From CAYZXT01 sp964482515 (GTDB lineage: Bacteria; Elusimicrobiota; Elusimicrobia; FEN-1173): 41,391 nt of DNA. The notes beneath the pieces were generated by a model. The model worked only from the letters and a program-made list of their open reading frames with translations. It was not told the DNA's origin and searched no databases. The stretch covers positions 1 through 41,391 of the forward strand of contig CAYZXT010000020.1 in NCBI GenBank assembly GCA_964482515.1. The letters are read 5' to 3'. Shown here in pieces: positions 30,779 through 39,321 of this stretch (position 1 is the stretch's first letter; each line of letters opens with the position of its first letter). The translations under genes and the position numbers were made by a program.

Positions 30779-32302
30779 CTATTCGGGGAAACTGTGGATC
30801 TGGTACACCTTGAAATCGTAGTTCGCGAAGATCTCGGTGAGCCGGCTTTGATGGCGGAGGGTGAAATCCCGGAAAAACTCCCGGTCCTTTGGCGAAAACC
30901 GTCCGACCACCAGGTAGCCCGCCTTGATTTGGTGAAAATAATTCCAGAGTTCCGCGTCCGAGCCCAAGTGGTAGATGGAACAGCGCCTTCCGGTGTAAAG
31001 CCCGAAGACCCGCGGCTCCCGGGCGACCAAAACGGCGTCCCGCGGAAGTGCGTCGCGGATGAAACGGAAGACGGCCCGGCTCTCCGGCGCGCGGACGTTG
31101 TCCAGGAAAGGACCGAAGCTCGTTTGGGCGTAGACGGATTCATAGGTCAAGGCCGCCGCCGCGACCCAACCCAGCAGGAGGATGCCCCGCCAGGACCCGC
31201 TTTTGAACCAACCGTCCAGCCCCACCAAGGCGTAGTAGAAATAGAACGGCACCAAGGGAAAGATGTAGCGGACGCCGTCGTTGGCGGACCAAAAAACCAT
31301 GGCCGCGGCGTAGAGCGGAATGAAAAGCTCCAAGTCGCGCAACCCCAGCCGCAGGCGGAGGAAGTATCCCGCGGCCGCGAGAAGGGAGGTGAGAAGGAAC
31401 AGACCCGTTTTCAGCGCGGGCCATTGGCCGTTCTCCCATAGGTCCGCGGCCATGCCGATGTAATCGCGCGCGTTGCCCACGCTGCGCGCCCAGTTCCAGC
31501 TGAACAGGGAAAGGTAACCCGAATCGTTGTAGACGAAGATACCCTGGATGAAGACCAGGACCGCCAGAACGCCCAGGGCGCGCCACGTCGGCATGCCGAC
31601 GCGCCTTGTCCTAAAAAGATCGCCGAGGACGACCGTCGGCACGAGGATCAACCCCACGCTGCGCGTTCCATAGGCCAGATATATCGCAAGTCCACCGGCG
31701 ACCGCGGCCCCCCATCCGGGGCGGGTCAGCGCGCGGGCCTTTTCCCAGACGAACAGCGCCAGGACCAGAAAAAACACGAAGGGCACGTCCGCGTAGACCA
31801 TGTCCTTGAAATCCCAGAAGGCCGGATGGAACCCCAGCATGGCGAGCAGCGCCAGCATCGGCGCGAAACGCAGGTCCGGCCGGAGCCAGACGTACAGCAG
31901 CAGCAACAACCCCAGGAAGAACGCGATGCCGACGCGCTTCATGGCCTCCAGGTCCGGGCCGCGGAAACTGTAGACGGCGGCGAGGAGCGCGGGATAGACC
32001 GGCGGATAGGCTTTGGGGGAGTAGGTCGGAAAATGGGGGTTGACGATGAAGCGCGTGTCCGAATAGGGCTGGCCTTTCACGAGGTTGTGCGCGTGCCGGA
32101 CGTAGAGGCTGAAATCGCCGGCCCAGCGGTGGCCGGGGCGGATCGTTTGGACATAGAAATCGCCGACGGTAAAGAGGAGGAGGGCGACCAAAAAACCTCG
32201 GCCGGCGGAAAACCAGTTGACGGCGGACGTGGGCGCCGGGAGGACGGGACGGGAGAGAAAACTTTTCCCCTTATCGACCCACTCCTTGGCGTTCCAGGGC
32301 AC
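30779..32302 (-). CDS. Membrane glycosyltransferase of GT39/ArnT-like type
   Basis: The start is probably the GTG at 32302 (MPWNAKEWVD when read as Met), since the frame extends upstream into the LOG gene. About ten to twelve membrane helices are present. The first external loop carries the conserved acidic GDFSLYVRHAHNLVKGQPYSDT, typical of GT39/PMT_2 polyprenol-sugar-dependent enzymes; YPPVYPALLAAVY and WSANDGVRYIFPLVPFYF are further family hallmarks. The C-terminal soluble part (about 420-507) ends in FKVYQI. It would use a polyprenol-phosphate sugar, which the DPM-like enzyme at 28498 can supply. Confidence 0.85.
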   Translation of the reverse strand: MPWNAKEWVDKGKSFLSRPVLPAPTSAVNWFSAGRGFLVALLLFTVGDFYVQTIRPGHRWAGDFSLYVRHAHNLVKGQPYSDTRFIVNPHFPTYSPKAYPPVYPALLAAVYSFRGPDLEAMKRVGIAFFLGLLLLLYVWLRPDLRFAPMLALLAMLGFHPAFWDFKDMVYADVPFVFFLVLALFVWEKARALTRPGWGAAVAGGLAIYLAYGTRSVGLILVPTVVLGDLFRTRRVGMPTWRALGVLAVLVFIQGIFVYNDSGYLSLFSWNWARSVGNARDYIGMAADLWENGQWPALKTGLFLLTSLLAAAGYFLRLRLGLRDLELFIPLYAAAMVFWSANDGVRYIFPLVPFYFYYALVGLDGWFKSGSWRGILLLGWVAAAALTYESVYAQTSFGPFLDNVRAPESRAVFRFIRDALPRDAVLVAREPRVFGLYTGRRCSIYHLGSDAELWNYFHQIKAGYLVVGRFSPKDREFFRDFTLRHQSRLTEIFANYDFKVYQIHSFPE

Positions 32303-32307
32303 GACGG

Positions 32308-33402
32308 TTATTGTTCGTTGAGGAAGTCGATCAGCTGGCGGAGCCGGCCGAAGTGGAACCGGTTGAAGTGGAACAGCAGGCGCGGCAGCTCCGGCCAATC
32401 ATTTTCCTCGGGCAGGGCCGCGGACGAAACAAACTCGCCCTTGGCGCAGATGTCGCGGAAGTTCTTGTTCAGGTGCGCGAGCGTGTTGGTCTGGATCTGC
32501 TTCTGCACGCGGATCGCCAGGCGGTCCTTCACGAACCGGAGCGAATGGTAGTTGCGGTAAAACTTCAGTATCTCCTGGACCGCATCGTCCACGGAGCTGG
32601 TGATCTTGATCAGCCCCATGTCCTCGGGCGAAATCTTCCCCTTTTTCAAAAGGTGCTTGACGATGTAGCGCTTCCAGTCGCGCCAGTAATGGCTGCCCGG
32701 GGCTTCCACGAACACCAGCGGCATCGGGTCGCACTTACCCGTTTGGACCAGCGTGAGCGCTTCCATGGCCTCGTCGTGGGTGCCGAACCCGCCGGGGAAC
32801 ATCACCGCCGCGCTGGTCTCCTTCAGGAACATCAGCTTCCGCGTAAAGAAGAACCGGCAGTCGATGAACTTCGTGTCTTTGGCGATGAACTCGTTGGCGG
32901 CCTGCTCGTAGGGGAGGCGGATGTTGATGCCGAAGCTGTTGTTCTTCCCCGCGCCCTCGTTGCCGGCCTTCATGATGCCGGGGCCCGCGCCGGTGATGAT
33001 CATATAGCCGGCCTTGGCCATCTTCTGGGCGAACTGCCGCGCCAGCTTATAGTCCGGGTCGTTGGAGCTGGTGCGCGCGGAGCCGAAGATCGTCACCTTG
33101 CGGCGGTCGCGGTAATCCTTGAAAATGCGGAAGCCGTAGCGCAGCTCGCGCAGCGCGCGGCTCAAAATTTTGGTGTCGCCCCGGGCCAGCCCCGCGACCT
33201 GGGCCTTGAGCGCGGTGACGATGATTTCCCGCACCAGGTCCCGGTTGTCCGGGGTCTTGCTGGATTTACCGGCGTCGGTCAACTGGATGAGGGCGTCGAT
33301 CTGCTTGAGAACCTTCGGGTCGAAAGCGTCGAAGTGCGCCGCGTGGGGCTCCCCCTGGAAGGACATTTCGTTCAGGGGATTGGTGTCGTTGTTGTCGGGC
33401 AT
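32308..33402 (-). CDS. LOG-family (cytokinin riboside 5'-monophosphate phosphoribohydrolase-like) protein
   Basis: The 364-residue protein starts at 33402 after GAGAGGA. The Rossmann core (about 115-295) contains TIFGSARTSSNDPDYKLARQ and GAGPGIMKAGNEGAG, with the LOG signature PGGFGTHDEAMEALTLVQTG. LOG enzymes split nucleotide 5'-monophosphates into base and ribose-5-phosphate. This one is much longer than the roughly 200-residue plant and bacterial LOGs: an acidic N-terminal extension (about 1-110) and a helical C-terminal extension (about 300-364), as in the larger TIGR00730-like group. It is the first gene of the minus-strand series. Confidence 0.88.
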   Translation of the reverse strand: MPDNNDTNPLNEMSFQGEPHAAHFDAFDPKVLKQIDALIQLTDAGKSSKTPDNRDLVREIIVTALKAQVAGLARGDTKILSRALRELRYGFRIFKDYRDRRKVTIFGSARTSSNDPDYKLARQFAQKMAKAGYMIITGAGPGIMKAGNEGAGKNNSFGINIRLPYEQAANEFIAKDTKFIDCRFFFTRKLMFLKETSAAVMFPGGFGTHDEAMEALTLVQTGKCDPMPLVFVEAPGSHYWRDWKRYIVKHLLKKGKISPEDMGLIKITSSVDDAVQEILKFYRNYHSLRFVKDRLAIRVQKQIQTNTLAHLNKNFRDICAKGEFVSSAALPEENDWPELPRLLFHFNRFHFGRLRQLIDFLNEQ

Positions 33403-33562
33403 GGGGACATCCTCTCGTTCAAATTTACGTAACCTATATATACAGGTGAAGCGGCGAAAATGCAAGGTCCGGCGCAACGAATATGAAATCGTCCGGATTT
33501 TTCAATATACCATTCCCCAAACTTCCCATGGGCCGCCCGGCCCGGGACAAAGTTGTGATAAA

Positions 33563-34582
33563 ATGAACCGCCGTTCACACTACGCGTCGGAGGCCCGCTT
33601 GCCGCTTCTTTCCGTTTCAAAAAAAATCCTCTTCAAAACGCTCGCCGTCCTTTCGGTCCTGCTCTTCGCCGCCGGCCTTTGGAAAATCTACGACCGCTAT
33701 CGGGAACACGCGCCCGCCGGCCTCAAGCTGAACAGGCAGGCCTGGAACGCGAGCTACGAGGAACGCGGACTGGCCGTGCCGCCGGACGGCCCGCGGGAAG
33801 GGTTTTGGGGCGCGCGCCTCGGCCCTAAAAAACAATCGGAAAAACTGGGCTGGCTGGAGCGTGAGCTCGACCTCCCGAACCTGATCGATGTGGATGAAGG
33901 AGGCTTCCAGCGGGTCTCCCCCTCCACGTCACCCATCGCCGACCTGCTGATACTAGGCGGCAGCGTGGCCTTCGGGTCCTACGCCTCAAGCGTCGATAAC
34001 ACCTATTTCTCCCGATTGGCCGGACTGCTTTTGGAAAGAGGCCTTCCCGTTCGAATCACGGTCTTCGCCGCCGGCGCCTGGACGAGCGCCAACGAGCTAA
34101 CGGCCTTTCGGCTCTACCTCGCCCGACGGAAACCAGACGCAGCGATGTTTCTGAACGGACTGAACGACCTGACCCGTCTGAAGGATTTTCCGCCGGAGCG
34201 GCGAGTCGCGGATTATCTTCGGCGGATGCGGCGGGCGCGGGACCTGGCCAAAGCCGAAGGCATTCCCCTCGTCGTGGCCTTCCAACCCTTCTACCCGGAA
34301 AAAGCCGTCATGTCTCCGCTGGAAAATCTCATCCTGAAAAATTCCTATGATCCGGAACTGCTGAGGACCTACTTTCCGAAGCTGCGGGACGGCATGCGGG
34401 CCATGGCGAAAGAGGGCGACGTGATTTGGATCGACAGCTCGGATGCGTTGAACGGGGAGACGAAAACCACCTTCAGCGACCAATGGCATTTTTCGGACCC
34501 GGGACATGGTTTGCTGGCGGAACGGCTGGCGGAGGGGTTGGAACCGGTCATCAGGAGCGTTGTCGAGAAACGCGCCCGTTAA
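33563..34582 (+). CDS. Membrane-anchored SGNH/GDSL hydrolase
   Basis: The 339-residue protein is taken from ATG 33563; a TTG at 33599 (LPLLSVSKK) could also serve. An N-terminal anchor (about 22-40, ILFKTLAVLSVLLFAAGLW) precedes the hydrolase domain. Candidate catalytic residues: Ser134 in ILGGSVAFGS, Asn201/Asp202 in NGLNDLT, and Asp306 with His309 in FSDQWHFSDPGHGLLAE. These are SGNH blocks I, III and V. It likely deacylates or esterifies envelope glycans in the periplasm. It is divergent from the LOG gene with about 160 bases between the starts. Confidence 0.85.
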   Translation: MNRRSHYASEARLPLLSVSKKILFKTLAVLSVLLFAAGLWKIYDRYREHAPAGLKLNRQAWNASYEERGLAVPPDGPREGFWGARLGPKKQSEKLGWLERELDLPNLIDVDEGGFQRVSPSTSPIADLLILGGSVAFGSYASSVDNTYFSRLAGLLLERGLPVRITVFAAGAWTSANELTAFRLYLARRKPDAAMFLNGLNDLTRLKDFPPERRVADYLRRMRRARDLAKAEGIPLVVAFQPFYPEKAVMSPLENLILKNSYDPELLRTYFPKLRDGMRAMAKEGDVIWIDSSDALNGETKTTFSDQWHFSDPGHGLLAERLAEGLEPVIRSVVEKRAR

Positions 34583-34586
34583 AGAA

Positions 34587-34895
34587 TTAATCCAGGTCGA
34601 TCTCCCGCAACTTCGGTTTCTCGTCGGGGTTCTCCTGGGCGCGCTTGAAGGCCTCGTCGAACTTCTTCTTCAAAATCTCGCCTTTGCGTTTTTCCTCGTC
34701 CATGGATTTCTTGAAGATATCGTCCCGCTTCTCGGCGTCCTTCTTCAGGGACTTCACGGCCTCGCCCAAATCCATGACCGGCCCCTTCTTCGCGGCTTCC
34801 TGGTGCATGAGCACGTCGCCCGTCTCCGGGTCGATGGTCAGCACGGCCTGGCAGCAGGGGCAGACGCTCTTCAACGTTTTCAGTTCATCGCTCAT
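34587..34895 (-). CDS. Small zinc-ribbon coiled-coil protein of unknown function
   Basis: The 102-residue protein overlaps the upstream TPR gene by an ATGA junction (start 34895). It begins MSDELKTLKSVCPCCQAVLTI, a knuckle CPCC with VDP-like strand, then a Lys/Glu-rich helix (about 45-100) likely to form a coiled coil. It has only one Cys pair, so zinc would need a dimer partner. No function is known. It is the last gene of the minus-strand run from 41391. Confidence 0.7.
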   Translation of the reverse strand: MSDELKTLKSVCPCCQAVLTIDPETGDVLMHQEAAKKGPVMDLGEAVKSLKKDAEKRDDIFKKSMDEEKRKGEILKKKFDEAFKRAQENPDEKPKLREIDLD

Positions 34896-35461
34896 TTCGC
34901 CCCCCGCAGCGCCGCTTTGCATCTCTTGGCGCGGATGAGGGAAGGCTGATGGTCGGGCTTCACCGCTAATATTTTATTGAACTGCTCCAGCGCGGGCTTG
35001 TACTCTCCGGCATTCAACAGCGACACGCCCTTGGTGTAGATCACTTCCATCTCCTGCTTCGTGAGGGCCGGCGCGGGCGCGAACCCCGGCGGCGAAACGA
35101 CCGGGACTGGAATTTCCTCGGGTTTTTTCTTTGGGGAAGCGAAGCCGGGCAGGTCCCCCACCGGGCCCGTTTTCTTTCCCGACAGATCGAACTCCCGCTT
35201 CAGAGGAATTTCCCCGCCGACCCGCGTCCCCAGGTTGGCGACTTCCTTGCACTTCCCCAAATACTCCCTGGTCAGCGCGTCGTTGGGAAGGATCGTCCGG
35301 ATGGCCTCGAACTCCTGGGCCGCGTCCGCATAGAGCCCGCTGTTGTAAAAGATGGCGGCCTTGCGCCAGTGGGCCTCCAGAAACGCCCGGCTGTCCGCAT
35401 CGTCCGCCACGGCCGAGCCCACCGCGAAAAGCAGCAGGCCCGCCAGCAATGTTCGGCTCAT
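34892..35461 (-). CDS. Exported TPR-repeat protein
   Basis: The 189-residue protein starts at ATG 35461 (MSRTLLAGLLLFAVGSAVA); a TTG at 35470 adds three residues but has worse spacing. The signal peptide ends near ADD. Two TPR-like units are visible: about 28-65 (WRKAAIFYNSGLYADAAQEF) and about 140-180 (YTKGVSLLNAGEYKPALEQF), joined by a Pro-rich linker (PVPVVSPPGFAPAPA). It is probably a periplasmic scaffold. It lies between the deacetylase and zinc-ribbon genes. Confidence 0.78.
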   Translation of the reverse strand: MSRTLLAGLLLFAVGSAVADDADSRAFLEAHWRKAAIFYNSGLYADAAQEFEAIRTILPNDALTREYLGKCKEVANLGTRVGGEIPLKREFDLSGKKTGPVGDLPGFASPKKKPEEIPVPVVSPPGFAPAPALTKQEMEVIYTKGVSLLNAGEYKPALEQFNKILAVKPDHQPSLIRAKRCKAALRGAK

Positions 35462-35480
35462 TTTGATCAAATATCCCCCA

Positions 35481-36275
35481 TCACATTTTCTTTTTGGGCG
35501 GTACCGGCGCGGCCGGATAGGTGTTCAAAAGTTCCTCCACCGTCACCGCCTGATAACCTTTCCGGTCCAGGTCCTGAAGGAGGGCCGCCAGCACGTCCAC
35601 GGTCTTCTGCCGCTTTCCGCCGTCGTGCATCAGGATGATGACGCCCGGCTTCACGTTGGTGGTGTAGTTCCGTGTCATGTCTTCCTTGCTCTGGTTGAAC
35701 CAATCGTAACCGAAGGTCCAGTTCACCAGGACGACGCCCTGCTGTCTTGCTACCTCGCGGATCCACGGGCGGTCGATGCCGTGGGGCATGCGGACATATT
35801 GCGGCCGCTTGCCCGACGCCTTTTCCAAAATGTCCTGGGTCTTGACCACGGATTCCGCCAGTTGCTGCGCGCCGGTCTCCGCCGGGACTTTGGCGTAGTT
35901 CACATGGCTGTAGAGGTGGCTTGCGACTTGATGTCCTTGCTGGATGACGCGCTGTATCACTTCATCCTTGCCGATGGTGTTTTCGCCCAGCATGAAGAAG
36001 GTTCCCTTGGCGTTGTGGGCCTTCAAAAGCGCCAAAATTTTATCGGTATAGACTTTATCCGGGCCGTCGTCGAAGGTCAGCGCGACCACTTTCGTCGAGG
36101 TGGTCACCTTCCACACCAAGTCGCCCGGGACCGGAGCGGCCATCAGAGATGCCGCTGATAAAAAAACCGCCGTCACCCCGGCGAACGCCGGGGTCCAGAT
36201 CGCAAAGAGTTTCTGGATTCCGGCTTTCGCCGGAATGACCCCTTTTAAAACTTTCCATCTCACGATGCTACGCAT
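35481..36275 (-). CDS. Polysaccharide deacetylase (NodB domain) with repeat-altered signal peptide
   Basis: The 264-residue protein starts at ATG 36275 (GGCGGAG upstream). The NodB domain (about 60-255) has TFDDGPD (D69, D70), the metal-binding H120-x3-H124 (HLYSH), RMPHGIDRP, WTFGYDW and a final HDGG motif. It deacetylates N-acetyl sugars of peptidoglycan or another glycan outside the cell. Residues about 13-35 (VIPAKAGIQ to WTPAFAGVT) are encoded by a REPIN-type palindromic repeat at 36172-36239. Removing them leaves an ordinary signal peptide (MRSIVRWKVLKG joined to AVFLSAASLMA). Confidence 0.9.
   Translation of the reverse strand: MRSIVRWKVLKGVIPAKAGIQKLFAIWTPAFAGVTAVFLSAASLMAAPVPGDLVWKVTTSTKVVALTFDDGPDKVYTDKILALLKAHNAKGTFFMLGENTIGKDEVIQRVIQQGHQVASHLYSHVNYAKVPAETGAQQLAESVVKTQDILEKASGKRPQYVRMPHGIDRPWIREVARQQGVVLVNWTFGYDWFNQSKEDMTRNYTTNVKPGVIILMHDGGKRQKTVDVLAALLQDLDRKGYQAVTVEELLNTYPAAPVPPKKKM
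36172..36239. repeat. REPIN-type palindromic repeat within a coding region
   Basis: Two imperfect hairpins, CCCCGGCGAACGCCGGGG (36176-36193) and TTCCGGCTTTCGCCGGAA (36218-36235), are arranged as an inverted pair with GTCA...TGAC ends and GTCCAG/CTGGAT inner edges. When translated, such elements give the well-known VIPAKAGIQ...WTPAFAGVT peptide seen in many genomes. The unit lies wholly inside the deacetylase signal-peptide region and keeps the frame. No second copy was seen in the window. Confidence 0.85.
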
Positions 36276-36293
36276 GATGTCTCCGCCTTTCAA

Positions 36294-37955
36294 TTATAAA
36301 TCCATATTTTCCAAATGGTTCTTTCCCAAAACAAAGGGCACGGCGAAAGCCGCCGCGTTCAGGACGAACAACCCCGCGGCCAGCACGACGGTCGCGCCCG
36401 ATCCCCACAGGAGCCCCCAGCGTAAACCGCCGTAGGCGTGCATCCGAACCAGGGTCGCCTCCATCGCCAGCGTGACGCCGACGTAAAACAGCGCCGACAC
36501 CATGAACAGCAGCCCGCCGGGCGACGATTCGATCTGGGCGATGTTCTCCACGTGGAAGCGCGGGAACAGAGCGCCGAAGCCCACGCCCATGCCGGTCAGG
36601 CAAAACGCCATGACCAAGATCGTTCCCATGGACAGCAGCGACACGAAGCTGTTCACGCCCAGCAGCGTGTTCGACGTTTCCACCAATATGATACCCATCG
36701 CGGCGAGCGGAAGGAAGCCCAACAAAAACTTTTCCCATAGCAGCGTCCACAAACTGACCGGCGCGCTGCGCAGCGCCCACCAGGATTTCCCCTCCAGGCT
36801 GATGGCCGGGAACACCACGCGCAGCGCCACCGCCGCGAGGACGAAGCCCGCCATGCCGATGTTGATGAAGGAAATCAAGCTCTTCAGGAACGCCGAATCC
36901 AGGGGCAGCTTGGCGATGCTGATCAGATACACGGCCATGATGGCGATGAGCAGAAGGAACTGCGCCCAGCGGTTGGCGTCGCGCACGAACAAAAGGGAAT
37001 CTTTCCCGAGCAGCGCGCGGATCCGCCCGCCGAAATAGGACGGCGCGAAGAGCCACTCGCGGCCCAGTTTCGTGACGCTGTTCCGCCGGCCCGACTCCTG
37101 GGCCGACGTCCAGCCGCCGTAGTACGCTTTCTCCGCGAAAAAGAGCAGTCCCGCGCCGAGCAACAGCGACGCGCCGGACAGAAGTCCGGCGTAGGCGAAG
37201 ACGTCCCGCGGGTGTTCCGCCACGAAGGCGTTCACCGCTGACGCCATCCACCAGGACGGCAGGTAAGGCGCCACCGGCGCTTCCAGCAGCGCGAGGTATT
37301 GGAAGATCACCTGGAAGGAATCCGCCCGCACCAACTTCTCCGGCTCCAGCCAGCGGAACAAAACGTAGAGCGCGCAGCCCGCGATCACGCCGAGGATCAA
37401 CATCACCTCGCGGACTTTCTTCGACGGGAAGACGCACATCAGCGCGAGGCTCAGTCCTACGCCGAGGATGCAGGCCGTCGCCACGAAGGGGATGGACAGA
37501 AGCGCGAGATAACCGTAGAACGCGGCGCCGAGCTGATGGATCTGCCCGTAGGCGGCCAGGAACGGAAGCATCGCGACCACCACCATCCAGGAGGAAAAGA
37601 CGGCGGTCTCCAGGGACTTGAACAGAAAGACGGAACGGAAGGGCAGCGGGCTGTGGATCAGGAAAGACAAATCCTTGGCGAAGAAAAGCGTGGAGAAAGA
37701 AGCGAGCGTGCTGGAGAAGATGATCATCATGAACATGGTGAGGAAGGTCATGGCCATGAGCTTCAGCACCAGCAGACTGCCGATCATTTCGACGGATTTC
37801 ACTTCCCACAGCATACGGAGGAACCCGGCGTAAAGGAAAAGCAGGAACCCCGCGCCCAGCGTCCCGAAAGCGAGGGTCTTCACTGCGTCGCCGTAGGTCA
37901 TCCGCGCGATCCAATTCTTCAGCATCCAAATTTTCGCGCGAAGGAGGGTGGTCAT
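36294..37955 (-). CDS. ABC exporter permease
   Basis: The 553-residue protein has about twelve to fourteen predicted membrane helices, beginning MTTLLRAKIWMLKNWIARM. Features of putative ABC-2-like exporter permeases include the amphipathic coupling stretch FFAKDLSFLIHSPLPFRSV and LLGKDSLLFVRDANRWAQF, followed by repeated hydrophobic segments. It follows the ATPase gene by 13 bases and forms the transporter with it. The substrate cannot be predicted from this. Confidence 0.85.
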   Translation of the reverse strand: MTTLLRAKIWMLKNWIARMTYGDAVKTLAFGTLGAGFLLFLYAGFLRMLWEVKSVEMIGSLLVLKLMAMTFLTMFMMIIFSSTLASFSTLFFAKDLSFLIHSPLPFRSVFLFKSLETAVFSSWMVVVAMLPFLAAYGQIHQLGAAFYGYLALLSIPFVATACILGVGLSLALMCVFPSKKVREVMLILGVIAGCALYVLFRWLEPEKLVRADSFQVIFQYLALLEAPVAPYLPSWWMASAVNAFVAEHPRDVFAYAGLLSGASLLLGAGLLFFAEKAYYGGWTSAQESGRRNSVTKLGREWLFAPSYFGGRIRALLGKDSLLFVRDANRWAQFLLLIAIMAVYLISIAKLPLDSAFLKSLISFINIGMAGFVLAAVALRVVFPAISLEGKSWWALRSAPVSLWTLLWEKFLLGFLPLAAMGIILVETSNTLLGVNSFVSLLSMGTILVMAFCLTGMGVGFGALFPRFHVENIAQIESSPGGLLFMVSALFYVGVTLAMEATLVRMHAYGGLRWGLLWGSGATVVLAAGLFVLNAAAFAVPFVLGKNHLENMDL

Positions 37956-37968
37956 GGTTCGGTCGTCC

Positions 37969-38718
37969 CTACAAATACTTCAGCATCTCCTGGTATTCGC
38001 TGCCGCCGGTGAGGTGAAGGAAAACATCCTCCAAACTGCCGGTCTTGTTGGCTTTGGCGCGGAGCTCGGCGGTGGTGCCGATCAAATCCAACTTCCCGTT
38101 CTGCAGGATCCCGATGCGGTGGCAAAGCCGTTCCGCGATCTCGAGAACGTGGGTGCACATGAAAATCGTCGCGCCGTCCCTGGCCAGCCGCTCGAAAATG
38201 TCCTTCACCAGCCGCGCGCTCTTGGGATCCAATCCCACCATCGGTTCATCGAGGAATAAAACCTTGGGCTGATGCAGCAGCACGCTGGCGAGAACCAGCT
38301 TCTGCCGCATGCCGTGGGAATAGGTCTCTACCAATTCGTCACCGTCTTCGCTCAGCTCGAACATCTCCAGAAGTTCGGGGATTTTCTTCTTCTGGTAGGC
38401 GAGATCGACGTCGTAGAGGTCGCCCACCAAGCGGAGGAATTCTTTGCCGGTGAGCTGCGGGTAAACATAGGGCTGGTCCGGCACCAGGCCCATGATGCGC
38501 TTCGCTTCCACGGGCTGAGTCTGCACGTTGAAGGGACCGACCCAGCCCTGGCCCGACGTGGGCTTCAACAAACCCGTCAGAAGTTTCACCGTCGTGGTCT
38601 TTCCCGCGCCGTTGGGCCCGAGCAGGCCGAAAATTTCCCCCGCCGACACTTCAAGGCTGAGGTTGTCCAAGGCGGTGACGGATTGAAATCGTTTGGTGAG
38701 TTTCTCGGTTTTGATCAC
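37969..38718 (-). CDS. ABC transporter ATP-binding protein
   Basis: The start is the GTG at 38718 (MIKTEKLTKRFQ), which overlaps the previous stop codon as GTGA. The 249-residue protein has Walker A GPNGAGKTT, the Q-loop (YVYPQLTG), the signature variant YSHGMRQKLVLAS, Walker B VLFLDEPMVGLDP and the H-loop CTHVLE. This is the ABC-2 exporter ATPase type (CcmA-like). It should drive the permease at 36294. The overlap implies translational coupling to the dolichol-kinase-like gene. Confidence 0.95.
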   Translation of the reverse strand: MIKTEKLTKRFQSVTALDNLSLEVSAGEIFGLLGPNGAGKTTTVKLLTGLLKPTSGQGWVGPFNVQTQPVEAKRIMGLVPDQPYVYPQLTGKEFLRLVGDLYDVDLAYQKKKIPELLEMFELSEDGDELVETYSHGMRQKLVLASVLLHQPKVLFLDEPMVGLDPKSARLVKDIFERLARDGATIFMCTHVLEIAERLCHRIGILQNGKLDLIGTTAELRAKANKTGSLEDVFLHLTGGSEYQEMLKYL

Positions 38719-39311
38719 AGGGGGATGTTCGCCCGCAGGTAAGCGAGGACGATTCCGGGAACGAAGGGCATCCAGAGATTGTCGTTGAGCGGGATGGGCA
38801 TGAACTCGATGGCCGTAGCAATGAGAGCGCCCACGACCACCTCCTTCGAACCGAAGGGCGGCGTCAGGAAGATCGTGCCGACGGCCCAGCAGGCGAGGAA
38901 ACAAGCCAGGGTCCCTTCCAAACTCTTCCGCCCGAGGCGAAGATGGCCCCAGCGTTTCCCCACCAAACTCGCCGCCGCGTCGCCGGCCGCGAGGTAGAGC
39001 AAACAGGCCACGACGATGTCGCGGTGCGGGACGAAGAACATCGTCAGCCAGCAGCCGAGCAGCGTCCAGAGGATGCCCGAGGGTTTATGGATTTCCGATT
39101 CGCGGTGGATGCCGTGGAACCAGCGCAGCATGGTTTCGTTCACCGCCGGGTTGCGCAACCGCACCGCTTCCAAAATACCGACGAGGACGAAGGCAATCCC
39201 CAACGCCCAAAGGCTCACTTCGCGGCCCATGACCCAATAGAGCAGCGCGTAGAGCAGGCTGAGGCTGTGGAAGAATTTACGTTTGATTTCGAGGAAGAAG
39301 TCCGGCGTCAA
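38715..39311 (-). CDS. CTP-dependent polyprenol/dolichol/phytol kinase-like membrane protein
   Basis: The 198-residue protein has about six to seven membrane helices with conserved polar motifs: EIKRKFFHSLSLLY at the N-terminus, then GDAAASLVGKRWGHLRLGRKSLEG, and IEFMPIPLNDNLWMP. These are the hallmarks of the Sec59/VTE5 prenol kinase and CdsA-related family. It phosphorylates an isoprenoid alcohol or diacylglycerol in the membrane. It could feed polyprenol phosphate to the GT2/GT39 enzymes at 28498 and 30779. The next gene starts on its stop codon. Confidence 0.88.
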   Translation of the reverse strand: MTPDFFLEIKRKFFHSLSLLYALLYWVMGREVSLWALGIAFVLVGILEAVRLRNPAVNETMLRWFHGIHRESEIHKPSGILWTLLGCWLTMFFVPHRDIVVACLLYLAAGDAAASLVGKRWGHLRLGRKSLEGTLACFLACWAVGTIFLTPPFGSKEVVVGALIATAIEFMPIPLNDNLWMPFVPGIVLAYLRANIPL

Positions 39312-39321
39312 GGGGCGAGCC

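Noticed and set aside
36268..37929. Second minus-strand frame of similar length to the ABC permease
   Set aside because: It overlaps the permease in another frame and gives an Arg/Gly/Pro-rich product without membrane segments; the permease frame has the expected helices.
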